Shown: piece by piece, positions 17,539-26,955 of the stretch | Layout of the letters: every line of letters begins with the position of its first letter | Numbering within the stretch: position 1 is the first letter of the stretch | NCBI RefSeq assembly: GCF_946479755.1 | Contig: NZ_CAMLHC010000030.1 | Coordinates: 34,900 to 98,899 of the forward strand | Origin: an uncultured Chitinophaga sp. | GTDB lineage: Bacteria > Bacteroidota > Bacteroidia > Chitinophagales > Chitinophagaceae | Length of the DNA stretch: 64,000 bases | Reading direction: 5' to 3' | Notes under the pieces: generated by a model | What the model was told of the DNA's origin: nothing | Seen by the model: only the letters and a program-made list of their open reading frames with translations | Database searches by the model: none | Program-made: the position numbers and the translations under genes

Positions 17539-20500
17539 ATGCACCCAACAAAACGGCTATTTGCTGTAGTAGCATTATTTGTTTCCCTGGTGGCACTGTC
17601 GCTGATCAGCGGCTGCCGGACCACCAAAAAAGAGATGAACCCCGGATTCGCGAAGTATATTGACGCCTATACCGCCGGTATTATCTCCAGACAAAGTCCC
17701 ATCCGCGTTCAACTGGCCGGACAGGTAAACGTGACACATACCCAGAACGAACCACTTGACAAAGAGGTGTTCGACTTTTCCCCTTCCATCAAAGGGAAAT
17801 CTTACTGGGTAGACGCCACCACCATCGAGTTCAGGCCCGACGAGAACCTGCAGCCCGGCAAAACCTACCAGGCTAATTTTAAACTGGGCAAGATCATGGA
17901 CGTGCCTTCAGACCTGAAATCCTTCGATTTCGAGTTTAAGGTGATCAAACCTTCCTTCTCGATCGATATGTCAGGACTGAAAGCCAGTACCAACACCACA
18001 CTGGATAAGATGACCTTCACCGGCGCTGTATATACCGCCGATGTGGAAACGCCGCAGGCCATCGAGAAACTGATCACTGCACAATATGGCGGCAAAACAC
18101 TGCCTGTCACCTGGCAGCATAACGCCGGCGAACGTACGTCGAAATTCACTATCTCCAATATAGACCGTACCAATATCGCCCGGAACCTGGAACTGAGCTG
18201 GAACGGCTCCGCCCTCAAAGTGGACAACAGCGGTAAAAAAACAGTGGAAGTTCCCGCCGTAGGCGACTTTAAAGTACTGGACGTGAAAGCCATGTCAGAC
18301 CCCGAACAACACCTGCTGGTGCAGTTCTCGGACCCTGTCAGCGTAGCGCAAAGCCTCGAAGGCCTCATCGGTATCAGCGGCCAGGGCGACCTCCGTTACA
18401 CCATCGACGGCAGTGAAGTAAAAGTATATGCGCCCGTTCGCCTCGAAGGTACCTACAACGCCGTGATCAATGAAGGCGTTATCAATATCACCGACAAACG
18501 CCTCGGCAAATCCTACAGTTCGAACGTGAATTTCGAGAACACCATGCCGGCCGTAACGATTCCCGGCAAAGGTGTGATCCTCCCCGAAAGCAATAAACTG
18601 GTGATGCCGTTCGAAGCCGTTAACCTTAACGCGGTAGACGTGACTATCATCAAAATATACGAGAACAATGTACCGCAATACCTGCAAACCAATAACCTCG
18701 ACGGTGATGCGGAACTACGTCGTGTAGGCAAACCCGTGGTAGAAAAAACCATCCGGCTGGATACCGACAAATCCGTTAACCTCCACAAGAAAAACCGCTT
18801 CTTCCTCGACCTTGATAAATTGCTCCGCACCGAACCCGGCGCTATTTACCGCATCACGATCGGCTTCCGTAAAGCCTATGCCCTCACAGCCTGCACAGAA
18901 GAAAAGAAGAAAGACAGCACCGCCACCGGTGACGATGGTGAAGAAGCCGGCGAAGAAGATGAGAGTGAATACTACGGATACAATGACAGCGGCAAATTCG
19001 ATGAGGACGACGACTTCTGGAACCGCTATGACAGCTATTATCCATATGGATACAACTGGAACCGCCGCAACGACGCCTGCTCCAATTCCTATTACAATAA
19101 AGACAAATGGGCATCCCGCAACGTGATCTGCTCCAACATCGGCCTTATTGCCAAAAGAGGCAATAACAACAGCATGCTGGTAGCGGTAACGGATATACGC
19201 GATACCAAACCGCTCACCGGCGTTGAACTGGAACTTCTCGACTACCAGAACCAGGTGATCTTCAAAACCAAGAGCGACGGGGAAGGGCTGGCCACCTTCG
19301 ATCTGAAACGCAAGCCTTACCTGCTGATCGCGAAAAAAGACAACGAAAGAGGCTACCTTAAACTGGATGACGGCAGCTCACTGCCACTGAGCCGCTTTGA
19401 TGTACAGGGCGAGGAAGTGCAGAGCGGCATCAAAGGATTTCTCTATGGTGAAAGAGGTGTGTGGCGCCCCGGCGATTCCATTTACCTGACATTTATGCTG
19501 GAAGACAAAGACAAAAAGCTTCCGGCAGACCACCCTGTCACCCTGGAGCTGTACAACCCCAAAGGACAGCTGTACAAGCGCATCAACCAGCATGAAAACC
19601 TGAACGGCTTTTATAGCTTCGCCACCGCCACCCAACCGGAAGACCCTACCGGTAGCTGGGTAGCGAAAGTGAAAGTAGGCGGCGCCACCTTCCAGAAAAA
19701 TGTACGCATTGAAACGGTGAAGCCCAACAGGCTGAAAATAAAAATCGACTTTGGCAGCAATACCGCGCTGTCCAAAACCGGTACCACCGGCAACCTCTCA
19801 GCCATGTGGATGTTCGGCGCTACCGCCCAGCACCTGAAAGCCAAAGTGGACGTAACGCTGATACAGGCTTCCACCAGCTTCAAAAATTTCTCCGGCTTCA
19901 CCTTTGATGACCCGGTAACACATTTTGAAACAGAAAACAAAACCATCTTCGAAGGCCCGCTGAGCGAAACAGGCTCCGCACCCATCAAAACCGATATTCA
20001 ACTCGGTAAACTGGCACCCGGGCAGCTGAAGGCCAATTTCGAAGTAAAAGTATTTGAGCCCGGTGGCGATTTCAGTATCGACCACTTCTCCATGCCTTAC
20101 AATCCGTTTACCTCCTATGTGGGATTGCGGTTACCGGAGGGCGATCGTACCACCGGCATGCTGCTCACCGATAAATCACATACCGTTGAAATTGTGGATG
20201 TAGACGACAGAGGCAACCTCACCTCCGGCACCCGCGAAGTACAGGTAGAACTGTACAAAGTACGCTGGAGATGGTGGTGGGACCAGGGTGAATCCGAATA
20301 CTCCAACTTCACACAGGACAGCTACAACCAGCTCCTGAGCAAGGAAACCGTTACCCTGAACAACGGTAAAGGCCAATGGTCGCTGCGTATCAATCAGCCT
20401 GACTGGGGCCGTTATCTTGTGCGTGTAAAAGACCTGCAGAGCGGTCATACTTCCGGCAAGTCCGTTTACATCGACTGGCCGGGATGGGCAGAGCGTATGC

Positions 20501-23142
20501 AGAAAGAAAACCCTGCAGAAGCAGCCATGCTGGTATTCACTTCCGACAAACAGCACTACAAGGCAGGAGAGGATGTCAACCTCACCATTCCGAGCAGTGC
20601 CGGCGGCAGAGGCCTGATCAGTATAGAATCCGGCAGCAAGGTGCTCAAAACCTTCTGGATAAACACCCAACAGGGGCAAACCACTTTCCGCTTCAAGGCG
20701 GAAAAGAATATGACGCCCAATATATACGTCAACGTTACCCTGCTGCAGCCACATGCACAAACGATCAACGACCTGCCGATCCGTATGTATGGTACCATTC
20801 CCATTACCGTGGAAGATCCGGGTACCATCCTGAAACCGATGATCAGCATGGCCGACAAGCTGAAGCCGGAATCAGAGGCCACTATCAGCGTCAGCGAAGG
20901 CAACGGCAAACCCATGACTTACACCATCGCCATCGTGGATGAAGGCCTGCTGGACCTCACACGTTTCAAAACACCTGACCCGCACAGTTCTTTCTATGCC
21001 CGCGAAGCGCTCGGCGTGAAAACGTGGGACCTGTTCGACTTTGTCGTAGGCGCTTACGGTTCCGACCTGGAACGCATCCTGAGCATCGGTGGTGACGAAG
21101 GCCTGAATAAAAACGCCGGCGCCGCCAAGGCCAACCGCTTCAAGCCGGTCGTGAAATTCATGGGACCTTTCTACCTCAAAGGAGGCCAGAAACAAACACA
21201 TAAATTCAAGCTGCCGCCGTATATCGGTTCCGTAAAAGCCATGGTGGTAGCCGGACAGGAAGGCGCTTACGGTTTTGCGGAAAAAGCCGTGGCGGTGAAG
21301 AAGCCGCTCATGCTGCTGACAACCGCGCCACGCGTACTGGGACCGTCTGAAACCATACAGGTACCGGTGACCGTGTTTGGCCTCGAGCCCAACATCCGCT
21401 CCGCTAATGTGACCATCAGCACCAGCCCGCTGCTGGAAGTGGTAGGCGAAAGCACTAAAACCGTTACGTTCCCGCAACCGGGCGAACAAATGGTATACTT
21501 CGATGTAAAAGTGAAACCGCAGACCGGTATCGCGAAAATCAAGGTGACCGCCAGCAGCGGCGCAGAAAAAGCGGAAGAAGCCATCGAAATGGATGTTCGT
21601 AATCCCAACCCGCCGATCACTAACGTAATAGACTATACGCTGGAAGCAGGCAAAAGCTGGAACACCGCTTTCAGTCCTGTAGGTATGGCCGGTACCAACA
21701 CCGGCGTGCTGGAAGTCTCCACCATTCCGTCGCTTAACCTCGGCAAACGCCTGCAGTACCTGATCAGCTATCCGCACGGCTGCGTTGAACAGATTACTTC
21801 CGGCGTATTCCCGCAGCTGACACTCAATCAACTGATGGACCTGAAAGAAACCCAGCTGGCAGAGATAGACCGCAACGTGAAAGCCGGTATCAACAGGCTC
21901 AAGGGCTTCCAGGCTTCGGATGGTGGTCTCAGCTACTGGCCGGGGTACGCACAGTCCGACGAATGGGGTACCAACTACGCCGGCCACTTCCTGCTGGAAG
22001 CACAGGCCAAAGGGTATACCCTGCCTCCGGGCCTGCTGGACCAGTGGAAAAAATACCAGCGTAATAAAGCCACTACCTGGGCACCTAACTCGCAGAACTT
22101 CTATGGCGGCGATCTCACACAGGCCTACCGCCTGTACCTGCTGGCACTGGCCAAAGTGCCGGAAGTAGGCGCTATGAACCGGTTGAAAGAATTCAAATAT
22201 ATCTCCACGCCGGCCAAATGGAGACTGGCAGCCGCCTACAAACTGGCCGGCCAGCCGGAAGTAGCAAACTCACTGGTACAAAACCTGAATACAGAGGTGA
22301 AACCATACAGCCAGCTCGGCGGCACCTTTGGTTCCGACCTGCGCGATAAAGCTATGATCCTGGAAACACTCACGATCCTGGGCCAGCGTAACCGTGCCAA
22401 TGAACTGGTGAAACAAATCGCCATGCACCTGTCCCAACACGACCAGTGGTACAGCACCCAAACCACGGCCTATGCGCTGATCGCCATTGCTAAGTTCTGC
22501 GGCAGCAACAAAGGCGGCAGCAAGATGAACTTCAGCTATACGCTCAACGGCGCCAAAGGCAACGTTAACGGTCAGTCGTTTGTAACACAGCTGCCTGTTA
22601 CCTTCAACGGTTCACAAGGCAATGTGAGCGTGCAGAACAACGGACAAAACGTATTGTATGTTCGTCTCATTCTGCGCGGCCAGCCGGAAGCCGGTCAGGA
22701 ACCGGTAGCCAGCAATAACCCTGACGTACTGGACCTCCAGGTACGCTACAGCACCCGCGACGGCAAACCGCTGGACCCTGCTACCCTGAAACAGGGCAGC
22801 GACTTCATGGCGACCGTCACCATCAAAAATCCGGGTAAACGCGGCTACTACGAGCAGATGGCGCTGTCACAGATATTCCCGTCAGGCTGGGAAATACTCA
22901 ACACCCGCCTTATGGACAACGACAGCACCTTCCACACTTCACCGCTTACGTACATGGATATACGCGATGACAGGGTGTATACCTACTTCAACATTGAGGA
23001 AAACAAAATCCACACCTACAATGTGCTGCTCAATGCAGCATATCTGGGACGGTACTATCTCCCGGCCGTTTCCTGCGAAGCGATGTATGATAATACCATC
23101 AGCGCTTTTGCAACAGGCAAATGGGTAGAAGTGGTGAAATAA
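17539..23142 (+). CDS. Bacterial alpha-2-macroglobulin family lipoprotein
   Basis: 1867 residues from ATG 17539; this start gives a lipoprotein signal (LISGC, lipid Cys26), whereas the upstream in-frame codons read through the palindrome. Bacterial alpha-2-macroglobulins trap attacking proteases in the periplasm. The MG2-type macroglobulin domains span roughly 600-900, a bait/ANA-like segment lies near 1100-1250, and the thioester motif CVEQ is at 1415-1418, followed by the alpha-helical thioester domain (residues 1420-1700). An acidic, tyrosine-rich low-complexity insert lies at about 459-520 (EEAGEEDESEYYGYNDSGKF). In E. coli the equivalent gene (yfhM) sits beside pbpC; here pbpC is also near but separated by an inverted nuclease gene. 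Confidence 0.95.
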   Translation: MHPTKRLFAVVALFVSLVALSLISGCRTTKKEMNPGFAKYIDAYTAGIISRQSPIRVQLAGQVNVTHTQNEPLDKEVFDFSPSIKGKSYWVDATTIEFRPDENLQPGKTYQANFKLGKIMDVPSDLKSFDFEFKVIKPSFSIDMSGLKASTNTTLDKMTFTGAVYTADVETPQAIEKLITAQYGGKTLPVTWQHNAGERTSKFTISNIDRTNIARNLELSWNGSALKVDNSGKKTVEVPAVGDFKVLDVKAMSDPEQHLLVQFSDPVSVAQSLEGLIGISGQGDLRYTIDGSEVKVYAPVRLEGTYNAVINEGVINITDKRLGKSYSSNVNFENTMPAVTIPGKGVILPESNKLVMPFEAVNLNAVDVTIIKIYENNVPQYLQTNNLDGDAELRRVGKPVVEKTIRLDTDKSVNLHKKNRFFLDLDKLLRTEPGAIYRITIGFRKAYALTACTEEKKKDSTATGDDGEEAGEEDESEYYGYNDSGKFDEDDDFWNRYDSYYPYGYNWNRRNDACSNSYYNKDKWASRNVICSNIGLIAKRGNNNSMLVAVTDIRDTKPLTGVELELLDYQNQVIFKTKSDGEGLATFDLKRKPYLLIAKKDNERGYLKLDDGSSLPLSRFDVQGEEVQSGIKGFLYGERGVWRPGDSIYLTFMLEDKDKKLPADHPVTLELYNPKGQLYKRINQHENLNGFYSFATATQPEDPTGSWVAKVKVGGATFQKNVRIETVKPNRLKIKIDFGSNTALSKTGTTGNLSAMWMFGATAQHLKAKVDVTLIQASTSFKNFSGFTFDDPVTHFETENKTIFEGPLSETGSAPIKTDIQLGKLAPGQLKANFEVKVFEPGGDFSIDHFSMPYNPFTSYVGLRLPEGDRTTGMLLTDKSHTVEIVDVDDRGNLTSGTREVQVELYKVRWRWWWDQGESEYSNFTQDSYNQLLSKETVTLNNGKGQWSLRINQPDWGRYLVRVKDLQSGHTSGKSVYIDWPGWAERMQKENPAEAAMLVFTSDKQHYKAGEDVNLTIPSSAGGRGLISIESGSKVLKTFWINTQQGQTTFRFKAEKNMTPNIYVNVTLLQPHAQTINDLPIRMYGTIPITVEDPGTILKPMISMADKLKPESEATISVSEGNGKPMTYTIAIVDEGLLDLTRFKTPDPHSSFYAREALGVKTWDLFDFVVGAYGSDLERILSIGGDEGLNKNAGAAKANRFKPVVKFMGPFYLKGGQKQTHKFKLPPYIGSVKAMVVAGQEGAYGFAEKAVAVKKPLMLLTTAPRVLGPSETIQVPVTVFGLEPNIRSANVTISTSPLLEVVGESTKTVTFPQPGEQMVYFDVKVKPQTGIAKIKVTASSGAEKAEEAIEMDVRNPNPPITNVIDYTLEAGKSWNTAFSPVGMAGTNTGVLEVSTIPSLNLGKRLQYLISYPHGCVEQITSGVFPQLTLNQLMDLKETQLAEIDRNVKAGINRLKGFQASDGGLSYWPGYAQSDEWGTNYAGHFLLEAQAKGYTLPPGLLDQWKKYQRNKATTWAPNSQNFYGGDLTQAYRLYLLALAKVPEVGAMNRLKEFKYISTPAKWRLAAAYKLAGQPEVANSLVQNLNTEVKPYSQLGGTFGSDLRDKAMILETLTILGQRNRANELVKQIAMHLSQHDQWYSTQTTAYALIAIAKFCGSNKGGSKMNFSYTLNGAKGNVNGQSFVTQLPVTFNGSQGNVSVQNNGQNVLYVRLILRGQPEAGQEPVASNNPDVLDLQVRYSTRDGKPLDPATLKQGSDFMATVTIKNPGKRGYYEQMALSQIFPSGWEILNTRLMDNDSTFHTSPLTYMDIRDDRVYTYFNIEENKIHTYNVLLNAAYLGRYYLPAVSCEAMYDNTISAFATGKWVEVVK

Positions 23143-23150
23143 GACGATAT

Positions 23151-23207
23151 TCTTTAACGCAAAAGCGGCCATCTCGTTTCAGGAGATGGCCGCTTTTGCG
23201 TTAAAGA
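23151..23207 (+). terminator. Long hairpin ending the alpha-2-macroglobulin gene
   Basis: A perfect 25-bp stem (23151-23175 with 23183-23207) and 7-base loop start 9 bases after the stop. There is no T-run after the stem, but the size and place fit a terminator. It closes the transcript before the opposing nuclease gene. Confidence 0.8.
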
Positions 23208-23233
23208 AGCTATAAAATATTATGGTTATTTTT

Positions 23234-23262
23234 AAATTGTGCCATCACTGATGGCACAATTT
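23234..23262. repeat. 29-base palindrome, copy B, directly after the nuclease stop codon
   Basis: Perfect 14-bp arms around one central base (AAATTGTGCCATCA and complement). It ends one base before the nuclease stop codon at 23264-23266. It matches the in-gene copy at 23990-24018 at 25 of 29 bases, and one change is a compensated T-A to C-G pair. Confidence 0.9.
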
Positions 23263-23263
23263 C

Positions 23264-24319
23264 TTATTGATTTTCAGCGCTTTGCTCAAACAGTTCATGC
23301 ATTTTTTGCTCCAATATCTTCTTATCCGGCAAAAAAGTCTGGTATTCCGAAATGATCGTAGGCGATAAATTTCTGTTCATAGCATACTCTACCACTTCCT
23401 TGTTTTGATCCCTGCATAACAGAATACCTACGCTGGGTCTTTCATGTTCTCTTTTCACTTTTCTATCCAGGGCTTCCAGGTAAAAATTCAGCTTACCCAG
23501 GTACTCAGGCATGAAGTCGGTGGTTTTTAATTCAAAGGCCACGAGGCACTGCAAGTCACGATGGAAAAATAGGAGATCAATATAAAAGTCCGTGCCTCCG
23601 ACCGTTACCCGGTATTCTTCCCCGATGAAAGTAAAGCCATCGCCTAACTCAAGGATAAAGTCTTTGATTTTACTGATGAGCGCGTGTTGCAAGTCTTTCT
23701 CACTATGGTTTTCCGGGAGATTTAAAAATTCGAACACATATTTGTCTCTAAAGAGCAGGCTTTCATCACCTTTAATATTGGTGCCTGATACTGGTAACTG
23801 GTGCTCTCCTAACTTCACTCGCTCGTACAGGCAGCTTTTGATTTGTCTTTCCAATTCGCGGACAGAGTAATTTTCCTGCACGCATAAACGGAGATAAAAT
23901 TCAGACTCATCCCTGGATTTTGTTTTAACCATTAGCGTTAAATGATGTGTCCAGGAAACTCTTACAAGGATCGTATTACGAATATCTGTAAATTGTGTCA
24001 TCGGTGATGACACAATTTTTCTTTGATTTACAATCTTTTTTACAGATATTTTTTCATCATATGAAAGATAAAATGTATAAAATTGTAACATTCTATAAAG
24101 TCCACGATCGTTAAACCCCTTTAATTCGGGATGTTTTTTGGCGATGTAATATGCCAATTCCGGAATCATTCCTTCTCCCCAACTGGCACTCGCTATCTTC
24201 TTATGTATATATTCTCCCACCTGCCAGTAAAGGTTAATCATTTCAATGTTTACATTTTTTTGTGTGTTATACTGCGACCGCTTAATAAGCGTCACTATTT
24301 CCGTAAATTGCTCCGTCAT
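23264..24319 (-). CDS. PDDEXK nuclease of the DUF1016 (YhcG-like) family
   Basis: 351 residues. The N-terminal DUF1016_N region (1-170) has WQVGEYIHKKI, ELAYYIAKKHPELKGF and VRVSWTHHLTLM. The C-terminal PDDEXK nuclease has GTDFYIDLLFFH (metal-binding Asp) and AFELKT (the ExK pair). Family members are putative DNA nucleases, sometimes found near restriction or defence genes; the biological role is unsettled. The gene is visibly AT-richer than its neighbours and lies inverted between the alpha-2-macroglobulin and pbpC genes, which are adjacent in E. coli, so acquisition by insertion is likely. Its coding sequence contains palindrome copy A, encoding about KIVSSPMTQF. Confidence 0.9.
   Translation of the reverse strand: MTEQFTEIVTLIKRSQYNTQKNVNIEMINLYWQVGEYIHKKIASASWGEGMIPELAYYIAKKHPELKGFNDRGLYRMLQFYTFYLSYDEKISVKKIVNQRKIVSSPMTQFTDIRNTILVRVSWTHHLTLMVKTKSRDESEFYLRLCVQENYSVRELERQIKSCLYERVKLGEHQLPVSGTNIKGDESLLFRDKYVFEFLNLPENHSEKDLQHALISKIKDFILELGDGFTFIGEEYRVTVGGTDFYIDLLFFHRDLQCLVAFELKTTDFMPEYLGKLNFYLEALDRKVKREHERPSVGILLCRDQNKEVVEYAMNRNLSPTIISEYQTFLPDKKILEQKMHELFEQSAENQ
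23990..24018. repeat. 29-base palindrome, copy A, inside the nuclease coding sequence
   Basis: 13-bp arms (23990-24002 with 24006-24018) around a 3-base centre. On the coding strand it reads AAATTGTGTCATC, ACC, then the complement, and is translated in frame as part of KIVSSPMTQF. It is nearly the same sequence as copy B after the stop codon. Confidence 0.88.
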
Positions 24320-24455
24320 AGAAAAAGATTTTTGGGTTAATTGGATATGGTTTTTAAAAAGAAGCTCCGAATTTAAGTATCCGGAAACACAATCTCCTGT
24401 TCATTTTGCAGGTGATAATGAACGGATCAGCACAAATGAATTCGAACCGATCAAA

Positions 24456-26909
24456 ATGAACAAACCTGAACACCTCAGAACATTAACCCCAACGACAATA
24501 CGTTTAACTCGGATGAAATTTCAACGCTTCAGGCAATGGTGTAAAAAAAGAAAATGGTGGCTTACCGCTGCCGGTGTATTACTGATTGCCTACTATTTTT
24601 GTTTGCCCCGCCAACTGTTTACCAACCCGACCTCCTTTGTACTGGAAGATGTAAACGGCGACTTGCTCAACGCCGGTATCGCGCCCGACGGGCAATGGCG
24701 CTTTCCGTACAACCCGCACGTGCCGGAGAAATTCGCAAAATGTATCGTTGCCTACGAGGATAAACGGTTTTATTATCACTGGGGGATAGACCCGCTGGCG
24801 ATAAGCCGTGCCATCCGGCAAAACCTGCGGGGCAAGAAAGTCATCAGCGGTGGCAGCACCCTCACCATGCAGGTCATCCGCATCTCCCGCAATCAGCCCC
24901 GTACTTTCTGGCAGAAAATGGTGGAAGCGGTACTCGCTACCCGCCTTGAGTTTGCAGCCTCTAAAAAGAAAATCATCGCCCTGTACGCTGCCAATGCACC
25001 GTTCGGCGGCAACGTGGTTGGACTGGAAGCCGCTTCCTGGCGCTATTACGGCCGTAAGGCCGACCAGCTCTCATGGGGAGAAATGGCGGCGCTGGCGGTA
25101 CTTCCCAACAGTCCGGCCCTGGTGCATCCCGGCCGCAACCGGAATACGCTGCTCAACAAACGGAACCAGCTGCTGGATAAACTGTGGCGCAACGAAACCA
25201 TCGACAGCATCACCTGCCAGCTGGCCAAACTGGAACCGCTGCCTGCGCAACCGCTGGCATTGCCGCAAGATGCGCCGCACCTGCTGGACCGCTTCCGGCT
25301 CGACTATCAGCAGCAAAAGTCTGATGGTCCTACCCGCATTAAAAGCACCGTAGAAGCACCGCTGCAAAAGAACGTCACGGCCATAGCGGAAAGATACCAC
25401 AACGCCTACAAGGCCAACGGCATCAACAACGCCGCCGTACTGGTGCTGGATGTGGAAACAGGCAACACGCTCGCCTATGTAGGCAACATTTACAATCCTG
25501 CCAATCCTGAACTGGAGAGCCATGTGGACATCATACAGGCAAGGAGAAGTCCCGGCAGTACGCTTAAACCGGTGCTGTACGCAGCCATGCTCAACGACGG
25601 ATTGATATTGCCCAATACCCTGATACCGGACATCCCCACACAGATAGCCGGCTATTCACCGCAGAACTTCGACCTCGGATACGATGGCGCCGTGCCTGCC
25701 TCCCGCGCGCTGGCGCGGTCGCTCAATATCCCCGCGGTACGCATGTTGCAGATGTACCGCTATGAGCGCTTTCATACGCTGCTGCAGAAAATGGGCATCA
25801 CCACGCTGACGAAACCGGCCGACCACTACGGCCTGTCGCTCATCCTCGGCGGCGGGGAAACCACGCTCTGGGAAATGTGCGGTATGTACGCCAGCATGGC
25901 CCGTACGCTCGTTCATCTCGATCAATACCACGGCAAATACGATATGGACGACATCCATCCGCCTAACTACCGGTCAGACATACAACGTCCTTCACAATAC
26001 GGATTGAGCAAAGATGGCGTACTGGACGCCGGCTCGATCTGGTACACCTTTGAAGCGATGACGGAAGTAATGCGCCCCGGCGAAGAGCTGCTGTGGCAAC
26101 AGTTCTCATCCACACAACGCATCGCCTGGAAAACAGGTACCAGCTTCGGCTTCCGCGACGGATGGGCTATCGGTGTCACTCCCAAATACGTAGTCGGCGT
26201 ATGGGTCGGCAATGCGGACGGAGAAGGCCGCCCCGGCCTTATCGGCGTGTCCACGGCAGCGCCCATCCTCTTCGATGTATTCAGGCTGTTACGCACCGGC
26301 AGCTGGTTCACCACACCCACCGCCCATCTCCGGAAAGTAGAAGTATGCCGCAAAAGCGGCTACCGCGCCAACGACCTGTGCGATGAAAAAGATTCCATCT
26401 ATGTGCCGGCAGCCGGTATCCGTTCAGGCGTATGTCCTTACCATCAGTTGGTACACCTGGACCGCACTGGCCAATGGCGGGTAACGGAAAGCTGCGAGTC
26501 GCCACAATACATGCAGCATAAACCGTGGTTCATCCTGCCACCATCACAGGAGTTCTACTACCGCAGCAAAAACTACTACGCGCCACTGCCGCCTTATAAG
26601 CCGGACTGCATCGCCTCGCTGGGGCAGGACCGGGCGCCGATAGAACTGATCTACCCGCGGCCCAACGCCCGCATCTTTGTGCCGACAGAGCTGAACGGGC
26701 AACCCGGCCAGACGATCTTTACGGCGACGCACCGAAATAGTACCGCCAAAATATTCTGGCACCTCGATAACAATTTCATCGGGGAAACGGTGGAATTCCA
26801 CCAGATGGCGCTACATCCGCCGGCAGGTAAACATACCATCACGCTGGTAGATGAAAACGGAGAGAGGATTGAACAGGCTTTCGAAATACTGGAAAAAGAA
26901 AAAGAGTAG
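24456..26909 (+). CDS. pbpC: Penicillin-binding protein 1C
   Basis: 817 residues from ATG 24456; ATG 24513 (MKFQRFRQWCKK) is an equally good start, and the longer open frame back to 24246 overlaps the nuclease gene and is unlikely. One N-terminal membrane anchor (WWLTAAGVLLIAYYF) precedes the GT51 glycosyltransferase domain with EDKRFYYHWGID (Glu101) and GGSTLTMQV. The transpeptidase has SPGSTLKP (Ser368, Lys371), SLN and KTGTS (Lys559). A BiPBP_C domain closes the protein. It builds or repairs peptidoglycan in the periplasm. Its functional neighbour is the alpha-2-macroglobulin gene, as in the E. coli pair that may guard breached envelopes. Confidence 0.95.
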   Translation: MNKPEHLRTLTPTTIRLTRMKFQRFRQWCKKRKWWLTAAGVLLIAYYFCLPRQLFTNPTSFVLEDVNGDLLNAGIAPDGQWRFPYNPHVPEKFAKCIVAYEDKRFYYHWGIDPLAISRAIRQNLRGKKVISGGSTLTMQVIRISRNQPRTFWQKMVEAVLATRLEFAASKKKIIALYAANAPFGGNVVGLEAASWRYYGRKADQLSWGEMAALAVLPNSPALVHPGRNRNTLLNKRNQLLDKLWRNETIDSITCQLAKLEPLPAQPLALPQDAPHLLDRFRLDYQQQKSDGPTRIKSTVEAPLQKNVTAIAERYHNAYKANGINNAAVLVLDVETGNTLAYVGNIYNPANPELESHVDIIQARRSPGSTLKPVLYAAMLNDGLILPNTLIPDIPTQIAGYSPQNFDLGYDGAVPASRALARSLNIPAVRMLQMYRYERFHTLLQKMGITTLTKPADHYGLSLILGGGETTLWEMCGMYASMARTLVHLDQYHGKYDMDDIHPPNYRSDIQRPSQYGLSKDGVLDAGSIWYTFEAMTEVMRPGEELLWQQFSSTQRIAWKTGTSFGFRDGWAIGVTPKYVVGVWVGNADGEGRPGLIGVSTAAPILFDVFRLLRTGSWFTTPTAHLRKVEVCRKSGYRANDLCDEKDSIYVPAAGIRSGVCPYHQLVHLDRTGQWRVTESCESPQYMQHKPWFILPPSQEFYYRSKNYYAPLPPYKPDCIASLGQDRAPIELIYPRPNARIFVPTELNGQPGQTIFTATHRNSTAKIFWHLDNNFIGETVEFHQMALHPPAGKHTITLVDENGERIEQAFEILEKEKE

Positions 26910-26917
26910 CAAGCATA

Positions 26918-26948
26918 AAAAAAGCGAAGACAATGTCTTCGCTTTTTT
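26918..26948. terminator. Bidirectional terminator between pbpC and rarA
   Basis: A perfect 14-bp stem (26918-26931 with 26935-26948) has A-run and T-run ends, so it can work on both strands. It lies 8 bases past each converging stop codon. Confidence 0.92.
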
Positions 26949-26955
26949 GTTATGA

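Noticed and set aside
24246..24455. An N-terminal extension of PBP1C
   Set aside because: It overlaps the opposing nuclease gene and has no signal or domain; ATG 24456 or 24513 fits the membrane anchor.
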